Source: Dromaius novaehollandiae
Taxonomy: Eukaryota; Chordata; Aves; Casuariiformes; Dromaiidae
Direction: 5' to 3'
NCBI RefSeq assembly: GCF_036370855.1
Contig: NC_088112.1
Span: 18,282,469 to 18,346,468 of the forward strand
Length of the DNA: 64,000 bases
A program made the translations under genes and the position numbers. Of this stretch, positions 28,601-41,600 are shown piece after piece. Position 1 is the stretch's first letter; each line of letters starts with the position of its first letter. The notes under the pieces were generated by a model. That model made no database searches. It was not told the DNA's origin and worked only from the letters and a program-made list of their open reading frames with translations.

Positions 28601-31600
28601 AACACTGATTGCAGCCAGAATGCCTCAGCAGTCCTAAGCATCCAACAGTACAATTCTGTTTTGTTTTCCAGCCATTAGGTTAAGCATGAGGTTTGATCAA
28701 CCATTTATCTTGCTTAAGTTATTTGATTCAACATAGGAGCATCACATATAAAATCTGATTTTTAGCCTAATATCCCAAAGAATTTGTGAGAATAATGTAA
28801 GCTGTGTTTCATCATGGTCTAAGGTCTGTAGTTACTCGTTACACTGTTGGAACTGGCCTTCAGTGGAGGTACGTTATCTAGAATAGGAAGCATATTTGCC
28901 CTGCGTATATGGAGTCTTTGCAACTTTCACATTATGCTTAGAATTGACTAGATTAAAAATCACAGTCATCATGAACCACACACACGGTAGCATTTTAACT
29001 GAAAAGGAGTTAGTAATTCACTTTAGAAGAATGAATAAAAACCGATATTGTCTATAAACATTTTAAATAAGGTCTTCAAGAATAGCTCAGTGCAAGTTTA
29101 TGCATTACCTTGCATGTGTTGAAGGAACCTGCAACCTGATGTTTTCTGCATTCTGGTGCTTGGAAAGGAAAAGAGGAAAGATGAGTTAACTTACAAAGTT
29201 TAATTATACACTGAACAGAAAGCCATTTTGAGATAGTATACTGACTGCTGTCTAAAACCAAACTGAATGCTTCAGAAGTCACTGGGACAAGATGTAAAGA
29301 CATTTGCATCGGGAGCTAATATGCTTGGTTTTCACCCTAGATTTTTGGCCATGCCAGTAACGAGTACTATTAATAGCATGGGACAACTTCTCATCACTCT
29401 GCGCAGGTGATAGGTGCAGCAGTTGCCTTTGGCACATAAGGCTTTTGGCAAGCCAGTAACCTTTGTTAGAGGGGAATAGTTCTACTGGCAGTATCTAAAA
29501 TGAGAGCTAAGTACAGAGTGTCCTTCCCTACCGCAGGAATAGAAGTGGAATCACTGGCCAGAACGCTGTATTGTGCCCACTTAAATATGGTACTAGGAGC
29601 ACTGAACACATGTTGAGCTGGAAAATATTTTTCTTCCTAGATCACAGCCCCAGCTAAGCTTCCTGACAGCTCCACAATCACATGAGCAGATCTTCTAAAG
29701 TACCCAGGATTGAATCCTGCTAGGAATTTAGATGTTTGCAGAATACAAGTAGAGTTTATTACCAGGGACTCATTTTAGCAATGGAATCAGATAGAGGAAA
29801 TGCTGCATGGAAATTTCTAGGGTATTTGCATTAAGCCATTATGATGCTTGGTTCTGTGCTCTGTAGGCCCATCCTGTGGAACATTTAAGCCTGGGTTTAA
29901 ACTTCAAGCACAGAAGCACTCTTCAGTTCAGCAGAAGTGTCATGTGAATAAAGGTTTTGCTGGACTGAGCTCAAAGCAGAGTTTCAAAGGCAATTGCTGG
30001 TATCTGCTCATTAACACAAGTATTGTGTAATCGCTTCTTTGTCTTGTGAAGTGATGCTGTAGAAATGAAGTTGCTATGATAATTCTAGCTCTGTTATACA
30101 GACTGACTGTACAGTAAGTTACTGAGGAATCAGGAGGCTGAATGAGTCACTGACAGCAATATATAAGACTGAACAAGGCAAACAAGATCTCCCAAACATA
30201 AGCCAGTCCCTCCTTCCACTCTTTATGGAGCATTGCACATCCCTGAAAAGGTCTCACAGTCACCTGTTTTGGCTGAACGTTTCCTTGCTCTCTCTGAAAG
30301 ATGAGGTCTCCCTTGCTCCCTGACATCCATAATGTTCCCTGCTTGCCTGCTATTGCCATCAGGCCACTGGTGGGGAGAAGCAGTTTCGTTACAACCCAGA
30401 CTGTGCGTTCCTCCCTTGCTGTGATCTTAAGTGTCTTGTGCACTAAAGAGAGCTTTGCTAACTGCATTTTGAGAGGTGTGTGACAGCCTGCTGGTTCCCT
30501 CTACATGCATGCAGCAGGAGGGATGCTTTCTTTGGTAACACAGGTATCCAGTGCCACATCACAGGCGTGTTTCCATCAACTTTGATCAAAGAAGTGCCAC
30601 AGCAAGCTTTTAACTGGCCTGTTCTGAATAACCAATGAATGATGCAAGTCTCTAATTAAAATGTTTTTCAACATGCCAGCAGTAATGTATCCTTGGCTCT
30701 CAGCATGTGGGTTGCTAAAATAGCTGCTTTGTCTTCCCTTAATGATTGCAGTCTCCTGGAAAGGATAAAACCCAACTAAAGCCACTCCAAGGTCCTGACC
30801 TCTTAGGTCAGTGAGTTATTCCAAACAGTGACAGGTGGAAGTCCTGCTGTCCTGGCCAAGCGTGAGCTCAGGCTGCCGGGGAGCGGGTACCTGCACCCCT
30901 CGCTGGGCTCCTCCCTGCCTGTCGCGGGCAGGCTGCAATGTGCCGCGTAGCAGCTGTTGTGATTCCTGCCCGGAGAGGTCATTCCTGCAGATTCGGCCCC
31001 GTAAGGGGATGCAAGTACTGTATTACTGAGTGCATAAACTCTCCCCTAGAAACCCCCCCAAATCCAGCTCTATGGAGCTCTGCTAGTGAAAGCCGTCTCT
31101 TTCCCTTTCCCCTTCTGCAACCCCACCTCACTTCCCTGCCGCAGCATCGGCCGCTCGCAGCGCGATGGCCAGGAGGCCGCTGCTCCGGGACAGGCTCCCG
31201 CTTACCTGTGCGTTCTGCGTGCTTTCTTCACCCTGTGCTTCAAGCACGGATGCGGCGTTTTCTGGTCCGAGCAGCCTGCGAGCCATTCTTTCTTCATAAG
31301 TTAATCGCTTAAAGCAGAGTGGAGAGGAAGCCTAGTCAGAAGTCCATTTACTATTTCAGTTCATCTTGTAAGAGCACATTAATATGCCCCAAATTCAGGG
31401 CGTTGTCACTGAAAGCAGCGGCTGAATAGAAACCCCACGTCTGCTCCAGAGGGCTTGCTGTCCGTGATGCCTGCTGGAGTCAGCCTCAATATATACACCA
31501 GTGCAATGCATAAAAGATTAAACTGTCTGTTCATCAAAGCCTTCCTAATGCCATCTGTGGCCTTCCACGCCTCCTCTTTCCGCGCTGGGATTATTTATGG

Positions 31601-34600
31601 ATAACTGATGGCATCATCTCAGAAGCCAGAGTAAGTCCCAGGATACCTCTCTGTTAGTGCTGGGAAAACTTTCCAAGTCATTCAGCTGTGGATTTACTTC
31701 AGGAACTAGAGGCTTGGTGGGTGCTAATGTCCCCTCCTCCCCCCAAAAGGCAAGAGCCACACCAGAGGCAGATGCAGCCAGATGGGAGCACGTGCTGTGC
31801 TGTGGGGGGTAATGGGGAAGGGCAGCCCGTACCCCTGAAAGCACAAGTCAAGCTGATGCCAGCCCTACGGCTGCCGTACTAAATGCTGTGTGCTGCCTTG
31901 AGGCAAGAACGCGTTTCAGGTACGTAACGATCAGGTTCTTACTGTATGGATGCGGCACACAGGGATAAATATGAGGAGAATTAAATTCAAGTTCTTTTAC
32001 TTTAGAAGAGATCGAGCACCTTGGTCCTCTGAGCACCAGGACACCTGAAACTTTGCTTCCTACAAGTTTATCTTGGGTTTGGAATTTGTGAAGCGAGGAC
32101 AAGCTCCAGCTGAATTTCTCCAAGTCTGGAGCATCTATGCAATTGCTCCTTTGTAGGTAAAGGCCTGTGGAGTCTTGTGGGACTTTTCTTTAGAAGAGAG
32201 CAAGAGACTTTTTTGCAAAACCTGTGAGAACTCAATATCCCTGAGATCATTACTGCTGTATTGAGTGTGGCTGAGATTGGCCGGCAGGTTCAGACATTGT
32301 TGGAGGACAGGGGAAGGGGACACAGAATGGCAATTGCATAAGCCTTATTTTTAGCCTGGCTTCCTATGGGAAGAAAAGCTGGCTTGAGGTGGCAAGTGTT
32401 ATTAAAGCAGATAGGACATTCCTGTTAGGGAAACACTAACTCAGATTTGACCTAGTATTTTGTTTTCCTTCAATATGTGAAATTATATACATGACACAAG
32501 CCTGTTTCTACTGAAGGTAACTGCAAAGCTCCTTTCTACTTCAGTGGGAATATGGCCCACCTGTAAACACCAGGCTTTTACCAGTCTGCCTCCATCCCAG
32601 AAGGATGGTTCCTGCATTAGAGACCTGCTTGCTCTAGTGGAGAATAAGAGACCTCTTATAGGAGACAGCCTTTAAGATAAAAGCTCATGTGTTTTCCTTG
32701 ATTTGTTTTTGTTTGTATAAAGAGAAATCAGAGTTTTACCACATGTGGTGATGCTAGAATGGGTTTCCAAATATTGGTGCTTCTCCAAGTTTGTAAATAC
32801 TCGGGTGGTTTATCAACCCTTAGCATTGGAAATCAGAATTAAAGCATATCTGGAAGACCCTGAGGCAGTCTCCTTGGGATTTTAAGTTGTCTGTGGATGT
32901 GATGTTCAGCAGATACCCAGCTGAGAGTTCAAGTTTGAGCCACCTCTCTAAATACTTACTTTTCTCCAGGTATACAGATTCCTTAATCTGCACCCTAGCC
33001 TCATTAATTTGACTGCAGTTTCAAGAACAGCTTGAGCAGTGTGTGCTGGCCAAGAGGGTAGGATAAGAGGGGAAGGTAATAGCAGCTCAGCCATCCTGTT
33101 GCCTCAAATTGCTTTCAGGAGTCAGTGCAGCCCTTACTGAAGTCACAAAAGAGGCAGACATTCAGCTGCCACAGGAGCTGCCTACAGACAGATTTACAGC
33201 TACTGTCTCTCCTGCCGTGCATTCAGGCCAGCTTTCATCATGCCCTAACAATATGCTGCTCCTTTGCTGGGAAGGAGCCTCTCATGGCTGAGCTGGGCCC
33301 AGAACCTGCCCCTGCAGGACAGGCACTTGCGTTCTAATAGCAAAAATAACTATGAACGAGGATGCTGGGAGCTGAAGCAGTTGAATTTAAATCCTTCAGA
33401 AACCACACCTTTTTTGCCAGCCCTGAGCCTAGCTCAAAAATGGAATTGCTGCTGAAGAGGTTTTTCTTTTTTTTTTTTAAACACACTTCTAATGGGAAAC
33501 TTCAGCCACCTCACACCGAAAAAAATAATCTAATCACAAATGGTTCAAAGAACCCTCACTGGGCCCTATCTGGATACTAAGTGTTTGGGCAGTGGTCTGC
33601 CATCCACTTGCTCCTCTACTTTCTTTTGCTTCCTGCTCAGCTGGAAGTCTCTGGGGCACTAGAGCTAGTCTCTGAATCCCTGTGTGCACTAACAAGAGTC
33701 GGAGCAAACCAGTTCTTTAATCAGCAGGTTTTCCTTACCTGGTTGCCATTCTGGAGAAGGTTGTCTTTGCATCGGAGTTTCCTTTCCAAGTCCTGAATGA
33801 GGGCCTCTTTTGTTCCTCGAATCTCGTGGTCTGATGTCTTCTGCATAGACTTGATGCTAGCTTGCTTATACATCGGTGTCGAGTAACTACTCATGCAAGA
33901 AGAGAAAGCAAAGTTATTCTTGTAGCCTCCTTGGCTGTTCACTACAGCTTCATAGAATACACACAAAAGTGTGAACCTGCTACCTAGAGACCATGGCTCA
34001 GATGAACTGTAAAGCATTTTGGAGATGCATAGGTCAGATGTTATAATGAGGGATCAAAAACCTAAGGGGAAGCGTCAAGTTGTTGATTGTCCTCCCACCA
34101 CACTGTCACAGTAGCCTGCTGTGGGCAGCATCCCTAAAGCTTGCTGTGGCCCCTGTTCTGGGTCTGATGTGTGCGGTAAGGCTAGCAGTGTTTTGAGGGA
34201 GCCATTAACTCCACTGAGCCCTTTGAGTTTGTCAGGAGCAAGTTCTCTCTCAAAAACTGCATTTCTCTACAATTTCAATTATTAAAAATGCCTTGGGTGC
34301 TGCAAATCCACAGCAGATTCCCAGATTAGTTGATTAGGTGTGAACAAATAGCTTATAGTTGTTTTCTTCTGGGCACCAGAAAGTTACTTGATACAGCATT
34401 TCTGTTCAAATGTTCAATAGCCAAGCCCACCCAAGCTAGCTGGGGTCTCTAGGAGCCCATGCTGCACACCCCCATATATCTTAATGCTGTAATCTATAAT
34501 CAAGGGACACAATGAAGTCTTGACTGTGGTAATAAGTTAAGTGGTAGACTTGATTCTGAAAGGTTTTAGGGAAAGAGGAGCATCCCTCAAAATGGGTTGG

Positions 34601-36393
34601 TTGTGAAGGTCTACCAGAGGTCACAGCGCTCTGCTGACAATATTTAACCTGATTCTTTAAATGCAGTCAGGCCTTGTATGCTGTGGTTGTATCAAGCAGT
34701 TATTTCTCTTCCAAATCCTCTTCCTTCTGTAGCTTGGGAGTTTGTTCTGCTGATTAGGATAGGGCGGAAGAGCTATAACGCTGGTATGCATCCTCAGCAC
34801 TGGCTGGACTTATAACTTGCTCAAGGCCACCAGGTTAAGTGTCACGTTCCTGTTTGCCCATTTGTAAAATGATTAGGAAAATCCTCGACTCGCAGGATGT
34901 TGCATTTAGTTATTCAGAGAGGCTTATGTGAAAGGCATAGTAAGGCACCAAAGCCCTTTGCCGTGAAAACAAGCAGCCCTACGCTACACACACAAAGCCC
35001 AGGGGTTACTCCAGATGCATACCTAACCCACATACACTGTCCTGCCTTATTAGCAGTACTTTTAAGAAACACTACTCAGTGTCACAGCTAGCCCACTCAG
35101 TATCACCTTTCCATTCCCTGCAGTGCTGTGGTTCAAAAAACAACCAACCCTAGAAATATTCAGATTTCCTGAATACAAACAGACACTTAAACCAAAGTTT
35201 ATATCCAAGTCAGCAGGAACCCCCCCTACCCTTATCACTTTTCTAATATCTGCAGTTGAATGTTTCCTGCACTGACCTTCCCCAGGACCTCCAGCTAACA
35301 TTGGCAGGAGTAGAAGGTGGCAAGGCGGCAAGACCCAGCTCCCTTTGAGATCTCACTGACCTTGAGAGATATTTGGATTGCAGCCCAAACGCAAAATGAT
35401 ATAATACATATCCAGGGAAGAATTTGGTCTGAAGGGGTAAAAAATTTCAAGTGACTGCCTTTTTGTTCATGCCTATGATTAATGAAAACTATATTGTAAA
35501 TAAGTTTAGAGGCCTGTCACGATACAGAGCCTGGAAATACTGCTGAGACTTGCTAGGAATCTTAACAGTGCTTATATCTGGAAAATATTTCTTTCCAATA
35601 TAAGCCATATTTGTTGACAGAAAATCATTTGAGATGGTTGCCCATCTTCTGCTCTGGATACCTTTTACACAAGCAGTTTCCACCAAATCAAGCTAAACCA
35701 TTCAAAGCAACCCAAACAGATGCACAGCAGCCAGTTACAGGGCTGCTGTGTAGTTTAGTTCCCCGTTTATAGCTCTCCATCCCACACAGACACCAGGAGC
35801 AAGCGTTCAGCCTCCTAACCTCATTCACTTTACTCATGCAAAGTCCTGCCTTGGACACCAGAAGTCGAAGGGAGTTGTGCCGTCGGCTTCAGCAAAGCCA
35901 GCGTCCCCCCGACGTTGGGACTGGGTTGGTCAGTGCGCGGGGGAGGCCAGGTCAGCCGAAGCTAGTCCAAAGCAAGGGGAGGTTAGAAGCCTGGAGGTAC
36001 TTACTGAGGATCCATAGGAGAAGGAGCTTGGCTGTTATATTCAGGCTGTGAGGGTAACACTGAGCACAGGAATGCTGCGGGGGGTTGGTTAGGCATGGAT
36101 ATAAGCCGGTGCCCAGACGATGAGCTAGCAGGAGACTGCGCAGATGCAGGTGTGACGGGATATGTGGATTCCTTAGGGGCGCTACAGGAAGGCGAGGAGA
36201 GCGTGATTGAAGAGCTCAGCGATGAAGAGGAGGAAAATTTCTGCCCGCTAGGGTTACGAGGTTGTATTAGGATGGAGGACTGTTTGATTTGTCTGCTTGA
36301 CTCTGTAGAGGCTGCGGGTCCTGGAGGCTGCTGTTGCCCTTGACACACATTCTTAGCCTGGATAAAGTGTTTTGGACGTTCGTAGTTAAACAT
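25495..36393 (-). CDS. MYOT: MYOT canonical short form (500 residues)
   Basis: Same gene read from the ATG at 36393, the exact counterpart of the human start (MFNYERPKHFIQ). 1503 nt, 500 residues plus stop, against 498 in human. The start has A at -3. The Ser-rich stretch after QSSILIQPR corresponds to the human myopathy hot spot (Ser55, Thr57, Ser60); the position of human Thr57 appears to be Ser here. An internal promoter in the intron 36608-43061 would be needed for a transcript with only this form; none is obvious to me. Confidence 0.85.
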
Positions 36394-38436
36394 AGTTGGT
36401 TGGTACATGGAGGAAACGGATGGGAAATTATGGACACTCATAGGAGAGGTTTCACGACTGTCCTGGCTTTTTGTTGGTGACAATTGGCTTTGGATAGGTG
36501 GCTGGTAAAAATTAGATGGCAGGCCACAAAAGCTTTCCTGGCCGGGCTCCTGGATAGAGTGGAACCCTTGCCTTGCAGAATAGAGGCTGTCTTGGTGTGG
36601 ATTTTCCCTTAAGGAAGACAATACAGATAAAATAAATTGTACGACACAACTTGAATTGCAAAAATACTGTTTCGTGAGAAGTCATTAGCAGTCCAAAGAG
36701 CATGAAGTTCAGGCAACTGACAATTAAACCTTAAGCTTAAAATAAAGAGTTTCAGGATTGATTAGACCTATTCCAGAACTATATGAACATTTCTGATTAC
36801 AGTAATAAGTCATACACTCTATCACAGCCAGCTGCAGTGTTCACCACTGCTATCTTATCTGCAAGAGCCCAGTAAATGCTAAAAGAAATAGCAGTTGGTT
36901 TATTGTGACAACCCATCACCTGCCCAAGTCTACACTAGGGAAACATGAAACAGGTTCCACTTTCTTTTAAGCCTCAAACTAAATATTTGAAACCGAGTAT
37001 CCCAATTTCTTCTGTGATAGTTTTTGAATTCAGAGCTTTTATATCCAATTGAGATTAGGAGTTGGAATGCCAAGGACCATGCTTCTCCATGTGAGGTGAT
37101 TTGTGTGATTTGTTATTATGGCTAGTAATAGCTGGAATGATGCAGCCGCGGGATGAAGTAGCACGAGCAGAGCTGCTTGGAGGTACTGCATGGATTTGGC
37201 AGGTCAGTGATATCTAAACTGGGCTTCCCAGCAGTTTACAAAAGAGGAAAAAGTTTGATTAAAGAAATCTGAGTAAGTTTGCTAAAAACTGACAACTTCA
37301 GCTCCGGTATAAATAAATAGCGCCCTGCTAAAATAAGTGAAAAGCTACTAATATAAATGAGCATATAAATCTATACAGTTACATGTGCTGGAAAAAATTG
37401 TAATCTTGTCCCACTGAGATCAGCTGTTTCGCTGCTATATATACCCAGTATATTGTATTCCTCTCATCGGAGAGCCCAAAGGACGGTTCCAGGAGGTCAT
37501 AAATTCCCTTAGGGGATCAGCTGAAGGCATCACTCTTGTCTTAAAGATTCAAAGCTTTCGTTTCCTAACGGTCTTTAACAGTATTAGCTGAAAATTAAAT
37601 GTAAGTAAACACAAGTTTTCTAGTAAACCCCCCCCCCCCCACTTTCTCCTTGTCTTGTGCTGGAATTTGAAGCCAGCTCAAATTTTTGGAGTGTATCCAA
37701 GCTATTTCTCATTCACCGGTGCAGAAAACTGCTTAAATCTTTTTTATGCCTTTTTTATATCCCTGACTATATACAGATTCATTCATTTTATCTGCAGACC
37801 ACATACAAAAGCCATCCTTTACTTTATTTTCTAGGATACTGCAGTTAACCAAGACACCAGATAAACCCACTGCCCCGCATCGCACAGGTTCACTTGTCGC
37901 AGCGAGGGATCGCTTACATTTTCCTCAAATCATCTCATCTTGACTTAGGAAAAAAACCAAAACAAACAAAACAACTCCTAGATTTCTGACTTTATAAGAT
38001 AAAGAGCATATACAATAGTAGAAACACCTCTTTTTTTTAGAAATCACTGATTTCTTTCTTCTTTGCCTCCTATGCTACCCTTGACAGTGCAGTGCCTTAA
38101 AGGTGCATTTCCAGCTCAGCGTTACCCAGTGCATTGCAATGCCAGCTTGCTAATTAGATACAAAGTAAAAAGTAACACAAAAAACCCCCCCAAACACCTT
38201 ACCTACAGCCTAGAAGTTGTCACCTGGGCTTTAACCAGTATTTTGGGAAGGGGCCGTCATTCAGTGACACAGACTGTCATAGTAGCCCTCTGCGTAGCAT
38301 TATAAGACCAGAGGCTTTAATGTGCTGCCAGCTAATGACAGCCACTGGACCTGCCTGTCCTCCTGCCTGCACCAGTGTCAGAATAAGAGTCTCCACACCC
38401 CAACCCTCCTGCTGCCACTTCATTTAAAGGCTGCAG

Positions 38437-38495
<59 letters not shown>

Positions 38496-38601
38496 AGGTG
38501 CCCGTGGTCAGCAGATCATGCAGCACAGGCAGTATAAATCCTGCTCCCCCCATAGGCTCCCAGCTGTGAGGTCTGAGCCCCATCAGGGCACCAGGGGTTT
38601 T

Positions 38602-38643
<42 letters not shown>

Positions 38644-41600
38644 CCCTCCTGGTGAGGAGCAAGGCTGTGCTGGCTGGCAATGGTGACAGGCTGCATCTCA
38701 TCCCAGCTGCAGAAGAGGTGATGGTCTGGTGCCTTTGCAGGTATTTCTAGTGCTCCTGGCCTCAGCACAGGGGTTTATATGTCACCAGTGTGGTTTATTT
38801 GGGCCTGTTCTGTGTGCAGTCTGCAGGTGAGGCTTTGTCTCTGAAATCCTGCAGTTTTGGCTTGTTCCCTTGCCCCAAGCTGGTTTCTCCCCCACTTTGG
38901 GTTTGGGGCCAAAGCTCTTGGAGGACAGGGAAACCTGGCCCATCCTTGCTGGTGGGGTGCTACTGCCTTCCCTGCCAGGCTGAGCTGTGGTTGTGTCCCA
39001 GCATGGTGAGGGCCCAGCACTGCCAAGGTGGGTGGCAATTGCCAGCCCTCTGGGATGGGGCACATGGTGGCCTCTGAGGCCATAGCCCTTGCCCTGGGGT
39101 TAAACCCCTGAGTGCTTGGCATGGTCCTCACCATCCTTGGCCACTTCTCCATTGGGGAATGGCACTGAGGGCCCATTGCATGTGCTGAAATGCCCCCATC
39201 TGGCTAGCTCCTCTGTTAAGCATCTTGGGGAAGTTCCTTCTCTCTTCATTCACCATGGCTGGCTGTAGCTAACTGCATCTGTAGTGAGAAAACTTGGACC
39301 TGCCTTCAAGGCTGTCTGCTTAAAGGCAACAGGCACCTGAAAGTTAGATATAAATCTCATTTAAATAATTAATCCACAGCACACTCAAGCCCTCATCCTG
39401 CAGCGGTCTCTGTCGGTACCTGTGGCTGGTTTGCCCTGCTCCTGTGCTTTCCTGTATTACAGTAATACACACAAAATTGGTGGTGTTACTCATGGTGGCA
39501 AAATTAAACAGGTGTGTAAGTGTTTGAAGAACCAGAGTCCTAAATAGAATAACACATACAGAAGACTATACTTGATAGTAAAATGTTTAGTATTCTATGT
39601 ATGTATGTATTATTATACCTACTTACTTGGATTAAAAGATCCAGCTATGCTGTTTTCACCAGGAGGGGAACAGATAGAGCTGGCAGGTTAAGTGATTCGT
39701 GTCCCTTTTAATAAAGACTTCAGTACTTAACTATGTCTTAATTGAGCATTGTACTGTTTTAAGTGTCTTAATTATACTTTGCAAACTCTTGCATAACATG
39801 CATGCCATTGCTTAAAACCCCCCCAGCCCTGTGAGTACAGCAGCTCTGACGGCGTGGGGCCTTTAGGTTTCTTCTCTCCCTTGACAGTATTGAGTCTGTC
39901 TGCACAGTGATCTTTAATAGTTAGTCCACAGTTAATGCTTGCATTTAAACATCAGCCCACTGTTTGTGAACTAATTTTACATAGTAGGCCTTAATTGAGT
40001 GCTAATTTACGTAAATTCCTTGCAGGGGAAGTGATTAAGGGAGGAAGTGTGACCTTAGCTGTCTGGAGGGGCTGTTTGTTGTCTGTTAAGCAGAAAATGC
40101 TGCAATAATTCACAGGGAGTGTTGCATGCTAAATAAAAAATAAGTGAGGGTAACCGTAGCAGGCTGCTCTGCGCTGTCGGAGGCCGTGAGCACGCTGAGG
40201 GTCAGGTTCTGCGCCCGGGCTCACAGGCTTCCTGGGTCTTCCAGGAGATTGCAGCGGGCTTGCTGCAGACCTGGAGGTGGCTGCGAGCCATCAGTTTAAG
40301 GACAGCTTTGTGTATTTAAAAGGCTGGACACAACTAGGACTATGCGTGTGAAGGCAAGGAACAGGAAAACATGAGGTCCAAAAGGTAGGAAAAAAACTGG
40401 AAGCTCAGCTGATAGAGGTAGAGGACTAAATCTCATAGCTTATGTTAGGGTAACTTAATAGTACTCTGGGCAGCGCTGTTAAGTGTTAGAGCTTAGCTTT
40501 TCTATGCTGCTTCAGTCTCCTTTCTATGAGTGATGACTCATTGCACCTGATCAGGTTCTCCTTTGCTTGAACCATATAGCAACAAATGGCTAGAAAAGGC
40601 TAAAGAATCTTTTATTTACTTGTTAAGTAATCTTAAATCTGCCTAAAAAGACCTGGCAGTAAACTTAGTGCCTGAAGCCCCCCTTTTGCTTGCATTAAGT
40701 TACTTTATTTAAGTTAATAATCAATATAGAGCCTAGCACAGGCTGTGTTTTCTGCCTTTTTTTAAGGTAGCTGGAGAAGGAAACAGTAAGGTGCAGACAT
40801 AATGGGCTCAAAAAGGAATAGCTGGAAGTGGCAGTCTTCTAGAATTGCATTTTGTAGCTTTTGTAGTGACTGTTGCTAAGCAATAATTTGGAGAAGTATG
40901 AGCACAAGGACTTCATTCACTTTATAGCTGTTCCCAGTAATAGCTTTGTTTTAGCATCGTGTTCTTTGCTGGTATTTCTTTTTGTCTCGGTAGTACGGTT
41001 TCAGTCACACAGGCTACATGATAAAGTTATAGGACTAAATCTGCCTAATAAGACAGTTACTGTACAGCTAATCATCCAAGATCTGACCTTGCAAGTACTG
41101 GCATGCCCCTTCCTTAATTTGAATTAACAGCAGCATTTACAGTGTTAAGCCCCACTCATAATGATATTTCAAAGCATGAGAGAACAGGGTTGTGTTTTTA
41201 AAGGATATCTAAATGCTCAGAGGTGGATATTTCTAGAAATATCACTAATGCTACTGCAGTAATAAACCCAGCAGCAAGTATCATCTGCAAGAAAGCCTCC
41301 TCGCACACTGCTTTGTAGAAAGGCCAAAGTACAGGCTTCCTGCGGCCTCTGATAAATCTGGAGAGAGGATGGAAAACCCAGTCCTATTCTACAAATACAG
41401 CTAGAAAACGTGTCCTACTGCCTCCGTTCCTTCCAAGAGGCGATTATGCCAGAGATTGTATGACAAGCTTTCATTTTTGGTTGCCAGATAGTTAAGAGCT
41501 GCCTTGTTTGGAAGAAACCACGTGTAAAGATTACAAGCAACACGATGCTGATCTGAACTAGATACTCGCCAGTAGATTCAGCTGTATCTCTAGGTGCTGG

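Noticed and set aside
38332-38768. Frames with poly-Lys, poly-Phe or poly-Ala/Leu runs
   Set aside because: Translations of the T tract and the (GCA)13 repeat, not real proteins.
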